From Gemmatimonadota bacterium (GTDB lineage Bacteria > Gemmatimonadota > Gemmatimonadetes > Gemmatimonadales > GWC2-71-9): 64,000 nt of DNA. The DNA lies in contig JAZKBR010000001.1 in the NCBI GenBank assembly GCA_040388535.1, positions 420,821 through 484,820 on the forward strand. Reading direction: 5' to 3'. Both the position numbers and the translations under genes were made by a program. Below, in pieces: positions 18,875-25,121 of this stretch. Numbering within the stretch: position 1 is the first letter of the stretch; every line of letters starts with the position of its first letter. Under the pieces are notes generated by a model, which was not told the DNA's origin, did not search any database, and was given only the letters and a program-made list of their open reading frames with translations.

Positions 18875-19462
18875 ATGCGACGGTTTCGCCTGCTCATCAT
18901 CGCCGCGTCCTGCGGACTCCCGATTCACGCAGCGTCGGCGCAGGCCGCTGTGGTTACCCGGCCCGATACGCTTGGTGCCGCGTTTGACGCAACCCGGACC
19001 GGCAAGGGTACACCGACGGACTACGATTTTCTCGTCGGCAGCTGGACTTTCCGCTACCAGGCTCGGGATCCGAACGATGGCAGTTACAGTCCGGTCTTCA
19101 CGGGAACCTGGACGGCCGTCAAGGCGCATGACGGCCTGGTGCTGGAGGATGAGTTTGCCCGGCCGATCCCTACCGGCGGCCGGGGCATCACGATGACCTA
19201 CCGCGTGTTCAATCCCAGGGACAGTGTCTGGAGTATCCAGGGAATCTTCGCCGCGCGAGGGATCTGGCAACCTGGCATCAGCTGGAGCGACGGTCACGAT
19301 CGCTTCCTGGTGCAGGACAACCCCGACCGCCACACGCGGGTCCGGATCCGGTACTACCAGATCACCCCGAACCATTTCCTTTGGCGCGCGGACGGGTCTC
19401 CGGACGGCGGGAAAACGTGGATGCGCGACGTGATGCTGATCGAGGCGACGCGCGCCCGTTGA
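18875..19462 (+). CDS. Secreted protein, DUF1579-like
   Basis: 195 residues: signal peptide (MRRFRLLIIAASCGLPIHAA, then SAQ) and one domain beginning DYDFLVGSWTFRYQARDP, with EDEFARP, MTYRVFNPRDSVWSIQGIFA and FLWRADGSPDGGKTWMRDVM. The LVGSW opening and the repeated W/R strand pattern resemble DUF1579 and related lipocalin-like domains, so binding of a small hydrophobic ligand is possible; this is tentative. The gene is divergent from the LytTR gene over 58 bp, so both promoters share that gap. A terminator follows at 19498. Confidence 0.7.
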   Translation: MRRFRLLIIAASCGLPIHAASAQAAVVTRPDTLGAAFDATRTGKGTPTDYDFLVGSWTFRYQARDPNDGSYSPVFTGTWTAVKAHDGLVLEDEFARPIPTGGRGITMTYRVFNPRDSVWSIQGIFAARGIWQPGISWSDGHDRFLVQDNPDRHTRVRIRYYQITPNHFLWRADGSPDGGKTWMRDVMLIEATRAR

Positions 19463-19497
19463 TCGCACGAGTCGTGGCCTCGACCCTCGAGAGGAAG

Positions 19498-19533
19498 ACG
19501 CCGCCCTTCGGTCTCGGGCGGCGTTTGGCGTTT
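19498..19533 (+). terminator. Rho-independent terminator
   Basis: ACGCCGCCC/GGGCGGCGT stem (9 bp) with an 8-nt loop and the tail TTGGCGTTT, 35 bp after the DUF1579-like gene. The rest of 19534-19739 shows no gene. Confidence 0.75.
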
Positions 19534-19739
19534 CACCCCTCTTTCGTTGCGATACTACCGCCGACCGCAGCGGATCTGTTGCGCAGCCGGGGTCGCGGCT
19601 ACGCCACGATTCGCCAGTACCCACCACCGCCTCGCTGGAGATTCAAGCACCACCATCCGTGCAAAGCTCGATGTCCGGCACGTCGTCTCAGGGAGCAGTC
19701 ACTGTTGTTTCACACCACACCAGCGGCACGGGGCTTAAC

Positions 19740-20141
19740 ATGGCGACGACCAGAAAGAAGACACCGGCTAAGGCTCGGGTGAAGAAATCGCCGGCCAGGC
19801 GAACCGGAAGTCACACCATCAGCGCCAAGAGCATCAAGGAGAAGGGGCAGCATCTCCTGGCCGATACCAAGGATGCCATGAGCCGGGCGCTGAGCAAGCT
19901 TGAACATGCGGTGGAAGTGAAGAAGAGCCGGTCCCTCACTGTCCGCCTGCAGAAGCTCGAGAAGGCCGCACCCAAACTGGAGGCCGCGGCACGCAAGGCG
20001 CTGGAGACGGGGCTGAACAAGGCCCGGGCCGAGCTGGCAGCGGCGACCCGCAAGGTGAAAGAGGCGGAGAAGGCACTGAAGGATTTCAACGTGTCGGAGC
20101 AGAAGGTCGCGCGGGCATTCAATGCCAGGCACCGGAAATAG
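19740..20141 (+). CDS. Small lysine/alanine-rich coiled-coil protein
   Basis: 133 residues, strongly basic. The first 35 residues are histone-H1-like (MATTRKKTPAKARVKKSPAR). The rest is a continuous predicted helix with coiled-coil heptads (KLEHAVEVKK, LQKLEKAAPKLEAAARKAL, AELAAATRKVKEAEKALKDF). Such proteins often bind DNA non-specifically. The start at 19740 was chosen because the upstream in-frame segment lacks the composition of the protein. No family recognised. It is followed after 36 bp by a VOC-family gene. Confidence 0.65.
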   Translation: MATTRKKTPAKARVKKSPARRTGSHTISAKSIKEKGQHLLADTKDAMSRALSKLEHAVEVKKSRSLTVRLQKLEKAAPKLEAAARKALETGLNKARAELAAATRKVKEAEKALKDFNVSEQKVARAFNARHRK

Positions 20142-20177
20142 GGCGATCAACGGCTGTCGCAGTCGAGAGGAACATGC

Positions 20178-20615
20178 ATGACAATCAAGAAGCTGGACCA
20201 CATCAGCGTCGTCGTCGACGACCTCGCCCAGGCCGTGGCCTTTTTCACGGCCCTCGGCATGACCTCCGTCGGCGAGGCACCCATCGAGGGAGAATGGGTG
20301 GATCGCATCAACGGATTGCAAGGGATTCGCGTCAACATCGTGATGATGCGGACGCCCGATGGCCATGGCCAGCTGGAACTCACGAAATTCCACAGCCCGG
20401 AGCTGGTCACGCTCGACCCGGCGATCGCGCCGCCCAACGCCCTGGGACTCAGGAGTGTCATGTTCAACGTGGAGAACGTCGACGAAACCGTCGCTCGACT
20501 GCGCGCGCACGGCGCAACGCTCCTCGGCGAAGTGGTTCAATATGGGGATCAGTACCGGCTCTGCTACGTGCGAGGGCCTGCAGGCGTCATCGTCGCGCTC
20601 GCCGAGGCGCTTTGA
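20178..20615 (+). CDS. VOC-superfamily (glyoxalase-like) protein
   Basis: 145 residues, one vicinal-oxygen-chelate domain: LDHISVVVDDLAQAVAFFTA (His8 as first metal ligand), HGQLELTKF and LRSVMFNVENVDETVARLRA, ending GPAGVIVALAEAL. The second repeat's Glu normally found in this last strand is replaced by ALA, so the metal site may be incomplete or shared in a dimer. Could be a lactoylglutathione-lyase-like or dioxygenase-like enzyme, or a binding protein; sequence does not decide. Follows the basic coiled-coil gene by 36 bp. Confidence 0.82.
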   Translation: MTIKKLDHISVVVDDLAQAVAFFTALGMTSVGEAPIEGEWVDRINGLQGIRVNIVMMRTPDGHGQLELTKFHSPELVTLDPAIAPPNALGLRSVMFNVENVDETVARLRAHGATLLGEVVQYGDQYRLCYVRGPAGVIVALAEAL

Positions 20616-20783
20616 GCGGCGGTCGGTCATCGATCGGCGAATCGCGATTTACTCTAAAACAGTTTGCGGCCTTGTTCGTCGCGAGGGCGATCGGATCGAC
20701 CCACCGGTCAGTGCGCATCGTCCAATGTCCTCGCTGAAGATGGCAACGTCAGGTACGATATCAGACATTGCCGGCTTACGGGA

Positions 20784-21368
20784 TTACCCCTGGGTCCTCG
20801 CCCATTCGACCGCGATATCGCCCCCGATTGACTTCATGCGGGGCAGCAAGTCAGGCGGATGTGACCAGTCGATCGGCCCCACGTCGAAGCGGTACTGGAG
20901 CGCGGCACCAACCCAGGTCCACGCGCCGAGGAAATAGCGGTACACCTGTTGCCACTCCTCACCTGCGCCGAACCCGGACTGCTGGATCGTGACCCGTGTT
21001 GCCCGCGGTGACTCAGCGGCGAGCGTGATCTGCAGAAACGTTCGTTGCGCGCGCGCCATCGGGAATTTGGGTGGCGCGTCCCACGTGGTGGTCAACATGC
21101 GCAAGGGCTCAAATGCCAGTACCACGTTCCCCTCGGCACCACGGGAACCGGGCTTCGCGTTCGGATCGAACTGTATCTGAAACTCGCCGAAGGTGCGGAG
21201 CTCGATACGGGATCCAGGCCCGAAAAACGAGCGGAGACCGCGTTCGGTTGTCCACGCGGCCCACACAGAGTCACGGGGCGCGGCGACGGTGAACTCGTAC
21301 CGTACGACCGGGTCCGGCGAGGTCGAGGCTGGGCTGGCCAGCAGTGCGGCGATGATGAGGAACGACAT
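20784..21368 (-). CDS. Exported SRPBCC (AHSA1-like) domain protein
   Basis: 194 residues. The start at 21368 gives a short signal peptide (MSFLIIAALLASPASTSPDP) before an SRPBCC fold: VRYEFTVAAPRDSVWAAWTT, LRSFFGPGSRIELRTFGEF and LAFEPLRMLTTTWDAPPKF, then VTIQQSGFGAGEEWQQVYRY, a typical AHSA1 end. SRPBCC proteins bind hydrophobic ligands in a deep cavity; an exported version is unusual. Starts 4 bp after the stop of the cytosolic SRPBCC gene, third in an ArsR-SRPBCC-SRPBCC operon. The longer frame to 21470 lies in the upstream gene. Confidence 0.8.
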   Translation of the reverse strand: MSFLIIAALLASPASTSPDPVVRYEFTVAAPRDSVWAAWTTERGLRSFFGPGSRIELRTFGEFQIQFDPNAKPGSRGAEGNVVLAFEPLRMLTTTWDAPPKFPMARAQRTFLQITLAAESPRATRVTIQQSGFGAGEEWQQVYRYFLGAWTWVGAALQYRFDVGPIDWSHPPDLLPRMKSIGGDIAVEWARTQG

Positions 21369-21372
21369 CTGG

Positions 21373-21819
21373 TCAGGACTCCGCTGGTGTGAGGGTGATC
21401 CAATCGTTGAGCCAAACGAGAATGCGCGTCCAACCCTCGCGGTATCCCGCCCGATCTGCATCCGAACCAAAGCCGGTCTGGGTCACGCGCACGAGCGTGC
21501 CTCGCGGTGTCGGCAGCAGGCTGTAATCCACTCGTGTCTCGCCAGAGTCGTCCCAACTCGCGTTCCAGGTATAGGCGAGATGCCGAGGGGGATCGACCGC
21601 AAGAAAGCGTCCGCGGACCGTCATCTCCGGGGCGCCCGGGGCGGTTGCCAGGCAGATGAACTCGCCGCCAACCCGGAGGTCGACAACCCAGGTGGTGCGA
21701 TACATCGCGTCGCTGCCCCACCAGCGCCGGAGTTGTTCGGGCTGCACGAGGGCCTCGAAAACGCGCGCCGGCGGCGCGGCGATCTCAAGCTCCTCAACAA
21801 GCTCGGCGGGGTTGGTCAT
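21373..21819 (-). CDS. SRPBCC (AHSA1-like) domain protein
   Basis: 148 residues, one activator-of-Hsp90-like SRPBCC domain: LEIAAPPARVFEALVQPEQL, RRWWGSDAMYRTTWVVDLRV and GGEFICLATAPGAPEMTVRG, then RVTQTGFGSDADRAGYREGW. No signal peptide. It is 14 bp downstream of an ArsR regulator, the usual genetic context for this family, where the ArsR protein and the ligand-binding protein likely respond to the same compound. Compound unknown. Confidence 0.88.
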   Translation of the reverse strand: MTNPAELVEELEIAAPPARVFEALVQPEQLRRWWGSDAMYRTTWVVDLRVGGEFICLATAPGAPEMTVRGRFLAVDPPRHLAYTWNASWDDSGETRVDYSLLPTPRGTLVRVTQTGFGSDADRAGYREGWTRILVWLNDWITLTPAES

Positions 21820-21833
21820 GGCACAGCTCTCGT

Positions 21834-22160
21834 TCAGAAGTTTGGGTCGGATTCGACGAATGTCTTGAGTTCATGGAGCCGCGACTGCCAGTAGATCCGA
21901 TAGGTGGCGATCCAGCGATCAACAAGTTGCAGGGGAGCGGGCGCGAGCGAATAGAAGCGATTGCGCCCGTCGCGGCGCTCGCGCACGAGTCGCGCACGCC
22001 GCAGGACGCGAATGTGCCGCGAGATCGCTGGACGGCTCACCTGGAAGGGCGCGGCGATGTCGCCAGCCGCCACTTCGCCTGAACGAAGTCGGGCAATGAT
22101 GGCGAGGCGCGTGGGGTCGGACAACGCGCGAAAAATGGCGGCAGTACGGGCGTCCTTCAT
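21834..22160 (-). CDS. ArsR-family transcriptional regulator
   Basis: 108 residues, winged helix: MKDARTAAIFRALSDPTRLA, DIAAPFQVSRPAISRHIRVL (recognition helix), RRARLVRERRDGRNRFYSLA. No cysteine metal site is visible, so it is not a classic metal sensor. The ATG at 22160 is preferred: a perfect TATAAT at 22176-22171 with a 17-nt spaced TTGCAG would start transcription at or near this codon, implying a leaderless message. An in-frame ATG at 22172 is the alternative. Divergent from a second ArsR gene 135 bp away. Confidence 0.88.
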   Translation of the reverse strand: MKDARTAAIFRALSDPTRLAIIARLRSGEVAAGDIAAPFQVSRPAISRHIRVLRRARLVRERRDGRNRFYSLAPAPLQLVDRWIATYRIYWQSRLHELKTFVESDPNF

Positions 22161-22162
22161 AT

Positions 22163-22199
22163 GCGTAACCATTATATTACGCGTTTGTTGACCCTGCAA
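22163..22199 (-). promoter_or_regulatory. Promoter and operator of the leftward arsR
   Basis: -35 TTGCAG (22199-22194), 17-nt spacer, -10 TATAAT (22176-22171). The -10 lies inside the inverted repeat GCGTAA-N8-TTACGC (22163-22182), so a bound repressor would block the promoter directly. Confidence 0.65.
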
Positions 22200-22280
22200 G
22201 ACCCCACCGCGTGCGCCCCGTGCGGACCCGAGCAGCTGCTCAGCGAAGCCCCGGGCCTTGCGCACTTCCCCACCCGACGC

Positions 22281-22308
22281 TAACGTACAACCATATGGTT
22301 GCACGTTA
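22281..22308. promoter_or_regulatory. 28-bp palindromic operator at the rightward arsR start
   Basis: Arms TAACGTACAACCAT and ATGGTTGCACGTTA are complementary except at one position. The palindrome is centred on the ATG at 22295, so it overlaps the translation start. It is a strong candidate autoregulatory site. Confidence 0.65.
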
Positions 22309-22645
22309 CCGTCTCGCCAATGCGGAAATCGACCTCCTCTTCCGCGCCCTCGCCGACTCCACGCGGCGCGATATCGTCGCGCGGCTCGCCGACGCCCCGG
22401 CGTCGGTCTCGACCCTCGCGGCGCGCTACGACATGTCGTTCGCGGCGGTGCAGAAGCACGTGGCCGTCCTCGAGGAGGCCGGCCTGGTCACCAAGAAGTC
22501 CCTCGGCCGGGAGCGGATCGTGACTGGCAACCCCGCACAACTCGCCCGCGCGCGCGCCGCGCTCACCCAACTCGAGGGGCTCTGGCACTCTCGATTCAGC
22601 CAGCTCGATGCCGTCCTGGCCGAGCCCACGACGAAGAGGAAATAG
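22295..22645 (+). CDS. ArsR-family transcriptional regulator
   Basis: 116 residues: LANAEIDLLFRALADSTRRD, VSTLAARYDMSFAAVQKHVA (recognition helix) and LGRERIVTGNPAQL. It belongs to the ArsR subgroup paired with SRPBCC proteins; the sequence DMSFAAVQKHVAVLE is typical. The ATG at 22295 starts the conserved domain; the frame remains open upstream but that part has no similarity to the family. The stop is 2 bp before the ATG of a double SRPBCC protein, so the two are translationally coupled. Confidence 0.9.
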   Translation: MVARYRLANAEIDLLFRALADSTRRDIVARLADAPASVSTLAARYDMSFAAVQKHVAVLEEAGLVTKKSLGRERIVTGNPAQLARARAALTQLEGLWHSRFSQLDAVLAEPTTKRK

Positions 22646-22647
22646 TC

Positions 22648-23619
22648 ATGCCGATCACGTCGATCACCTCCGATCCCTCCATGCTGACGATGACCGTCAT
22701 CGGCGAATACTTCGTGTCGGTCGAACGGCTCTGGGAGGCGTTCGCCGACCCGCGCCAGCTCGAGAAGTTCTGGGGGCCGGTCGAGTGGCCGGCGACTTTC
22801 ACCCGCCACGATATGTCGGTTGGCGGTTATTCCCATTACTACATGACCGGGCCCGATGGAACACAGTCGCGCGCCTGGTTCCACTTCCTCAAGGTGGAAC
22901 CGCTCAAGATGTTCGAGGTGGAAGACGGCTTCAGCAACGCCGACGGGTCGCGCAACAACGAGATGCCGGTGATGCGGATGGTCTTCAACTTCGAGCCCAC
23001 GTCAAAGGGCTCCCGCTACACCCTCGTCACGCACTTCGACGATGTCGACGCGATGGAGAAGATCATCGGGATGGGAATGATGGAAGGGATCAAGTCGGCC
23101 ACCAGCCAGATCGATGCGGTGGTCGCCGACCTCAGGTCATACGCCACCAATCTCCCGGCTGCAGCACAACTCCTCAACGACACACAGGTGCGGGTGAGTC
23201 GTGTGATCCGCGGCACGGTGCCGGATGTCTGGCGGGCGCATCACGAGCCCGCCCTCCTCAAGCGCTGGCTCCTCGGCCCCGATGGCTGGACGATGCCGGT
23301 CTGCCAGGTGGCGACTGCGGTGGGCGAGAGCTGGCGGAACGAGTGGGAGTCGGCTGACGGTACCCGTCGCTTCGGCTTCGAAGGTGAGCTGCTCGAAGTG
23401 GCTGCTCCTCATCGCGCCGTGACCACCGAACGAATGATGGACACCGCAGGGCCGAGCACCCACAACGTGCTGACCCTCGTTGGAGTCGGTGCCGGCACGC
23501 TCCTGACGCTGGTGATCACCTATCCGACCAAGGAACTGCGCGACATGATCCTCGGCACCGGCATGGTGGGCGGGATGGAGGCGAGCTACGCGAGGTTGGA
23601 GCGTGAGGTGCTGGCGTAG
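22648..23619 (+). CDS. Tandem SRPBCC (AHSA1-like) domain protein
   Basis: 323 residues holding two SRPBCC domains. Domain 1 (about 15-158): VIGEYFVSVERLWEAFADPR, EKFWGPVEWPATFTRHDMSV. Domain 2 (about 172-320): VRVSRVIRGTVPDVWRAHHE, PALLKRWLLGPDGWTMPVCQ, ending MVGGMEASYARLEREVL. Fused pairs of this kind usually bind one ligand per domain or form an internal pseudo-dimer. Downstream of and coupled to an ArsR gene. The stop lies right before a family 2 repeat cluster. Confidence 0.88.
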   Translation: MPITSITSDPSMLTMTVIGEYFVSVERLWEAFADPRQLEKFWGPVEWPATFTRHDMSVGGYSHYYMTGPDGTQSRAWFHFLKVEPLKMFEVEDGFSNADGSRNNEMPVMRMVFNFEPTSKGSRYTLVTHFDDVDAMEKIIGMGMMEGIKSATSQIDAVVADLRSYATNLPAAAQLLNDTQVRVSRVIRGTVPDVWRAHHEPALLKRWLLGPDGWTMPVCQVATAVGESWRNEWESADGTRRFGFEGELLEVAAPHRAVTTERMMDTAGPSTHNVLTLVGVGAGTLLTLVITYPTKELRDMILGTGMVGGMEASYARLEREVLA

Positions 23620-23629
23620 TCGCCCTGGG

Positions 23630-23758
23630 GGTTGTCGCCCTGAGCGCAGCGAGGGGGCGGAGCTCCGATCAAAAGTTGTCGCCCTGAGCGCAGCGAGGGG
23701 GCGGAGCATCGCTTCAGTACCAAGCTCCGCCCCCTCACTTCGTTCAGGGTGACAACCC
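23630..23758. repeat. Family 2 repeat cluster
   Basis: Two forward units (CCCTGAGCGCAGCGAGGG) and one inverted unit (CCCTCACTTCGTTCAGGG) separated by GGCGGAGC-type tails. The inverted unit extends into the trmL 3' end and provides its TGA stop. Confidence 0.88.
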
Positions 23759-24223
23759 TGAAGAAGAGCCGCGCGCCTGCCGCAGTACTTCGTAGGCAGC
23801 AATGGCCACGCTGGTCGACAGGTTGAGCGACCGCACCAGCGTCGACTTCATCGGTATCGCGACCAATCGGTCGCGATACCGTTCGCGCATCTCCAGCGGC
23901 AGCCCCACGGTCTCGCACCCGAAGACGAGCACCACTTTTTCGGCGTCACCGAGCGGCGCGTCCCAGAATGTGCGTTCGGCTTCGCTCGAGAAGAACCAGG
24001 CCTCACCGAGCGTGGGGAGCGTCTCCGCGAACGCCTCCCAGTCGGGCCACACCCGCACATCGACGTGCTCCCAGTAGTCGAGTCCTGCGCGCTTGACCTC
24101 ACGCGCATCGAGACTGAAGCCCAGCGGCTCGATCAGGTGCAGCGTGGCGCCGACCGCCAGCGCGGTGCGGCCGGCGTTGCCGGTGTTCCAGTGGATTTCG
24201 GGGTGGACCAGGACGATGTGCAT
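23744..24223 (-). CDS. trmL: tRNA (cytidine/uridine-2'-O-)-methyltransferase TrmL
   Basis: 159 residues of the SPOUT superfamily: VLVHPEIHWNTGNAGRTALA, HLIEPLGFSLDAREVKRAGL, LVFGCETVGLPLEMRERYRD and AIPMKSTLVRSLNLSTSVAI. These are the three conserved SPOUT motifs with the trefoil knot. TrmL methylates the ribose at wobble position 34 of some tRNA-Leu species using SAM. Length is normal. The last codons Leu-Ser-Pro and the TGA are encoded by the adjoining repeat (TTGTCACCCTGA), so the natural C-terminus has been altered by the repeat. Confidence 0.93.
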   Translation of the reverse strand: MHIVLVHPEIHWNTGNAGRTALAVGATLHLIEPLGFSLDAREVKRAGLDYWEHVDVRVWPDWEAFAETLPTLGEAWFFSSEAERTFWDAPLGDAEKVVLVFGCETVGLPLEMRERYRDRLVAIPMKSTLVRSLNLSTSVAIAAYEVLRQARGSSSGLSP

Positions 24224-24239
24224 GGCGTCGAAGATAAAG

Positions 24240-24425
24240 AGTGTCGCCCTGAGCGCAGCGAGGGGGCGGAGTGCCGATCAAAGGCTGTCGCCATGAACGC
24301 AGTGAGGGGGCGGAATGCCGATCAAAGGCTGTCGCCCTGAGCGTAGCGAGGGGGCGGAACATGGAACCGCAACGATGCCTTGCCCCCTCACTTCGTTCAG
24401 GGTGACAACGCTCAGGGTGACAACT
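24240..24425. repeat. Family 2 repeat cluster
   Basis: Four to five units (CCCTGAGCGCAGCGAGGG, CATGAACGCAGTGAGGG, CCCTGAGCGTAGCGAGGG, then inverted CCCTCACTTCGTTCAGGG plus a half unit) fill the gap between trmL and the GIY-YIG gene. The last half unit encodes the end of the GIY-YIG protein. Confidence 0.88.
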
Positions 24426-24717
24426 GATCCCACCCCCACTCGACGCTCAGGTCCCGCCACTCCGGGTTACTCGCCTCAATCAGTTCAAGCTTTCGGATGC
24501 GCTTCCACCGCTTCAATTCCTTCTCCCTTCGGATCGCGTCCATGATCGTCGTCGCTGCTTCGACGAGCACCAGTCGATGGATTCCGTGTTCACGAACATG
24601 AACCGATCCCTCACCGCTCCGATGCTGCTGCCACCGCCTGCAGGGGTTGGCCGTGACTCCGATGTAGAGCTCGCGTGAATCGCTCGCGAGGATGTAGACG
24701 TATCCGGTTTTGGGCAT
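24412..24717 (-). CDS. GIY-YIG nuclease-domain protein
   Basis: 101 residues, a stand-alone GIY-YIG domain: GYVYILASDSRELYIGVTAN (the GIY...YIG pair), RRWQQHRSGEGSVHV and the conserved Glu in IRREKELKRWKRIRK. These single-domain proteins (UPF0213/YhbQ-like) have Arg and Glu active-site residues and are often annotated as endonucleases of unknown role. The C-terminal Gln-Leu-Ser-Pro-stop is read from a family 2 repeat. Isolated between two repeat clusters. Confidence 0.9.
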   Translation of the reverse strand: MPKTGYVYILASDSRELYIGVTANPCRRWQQHRSGEGSVHVREHGIHRLVLVEAATTIMDAIRREKELKRWKRIRKLELIEASNPEWRDLSVEWGWDQLSP

Positions 24718-24785
24718 GCGGGAGGGTATGCGCGGTCATCAAGACTGCGGAGCCTGGAGACTGCGGAGAGGGGCTCCATTTTGCG

Positions 24786-25072
24786 AGTCGCCCTGAACGA
24801 AGTGAGGGGGCGGAGCTTGGCACCACAGCAATGCCTTGCCCCCTCACTTCGCTCAGGGTGACAGCACCTAAGGTGAGCCTTGCCCCCTCGCTGCGCTCAG
24901 GGCGACAGCACCAAAGGTGAGCCTTGCCCCCTCGCCACGCTCAGGGTGACAGCACCTAAGGTGAGCCTTGCCCCCTCGCTACGCTCAGGGCGACAGCACT
25001 AAAGGTGAGCTCCGCCCCCTCACTTCGTTCAGGGTGACAGCTCCGTCCCCTCGCTGCGCTCAGGGCGACAAC
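24786..25072. repeat. Family 2 repeat cluster, largest array
   Basis: About seven units in 290 bp, mostly in the orientation CCCTCGCTNCGCTCAGGG, several joined by GACAGCACCTAAGGTGAGCC spacers that are themselves near-identical, so part of the array grew by local duplication of a roughly 60-bp unit. No gene lies between 24718 and 25121. Confidence 0.88.
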
Positions 25073-25121
25073 CGTGGTAGTATTTCGACGTCCCCCCACC
25101 CGCCTCTCGCCGAGATTTCTG

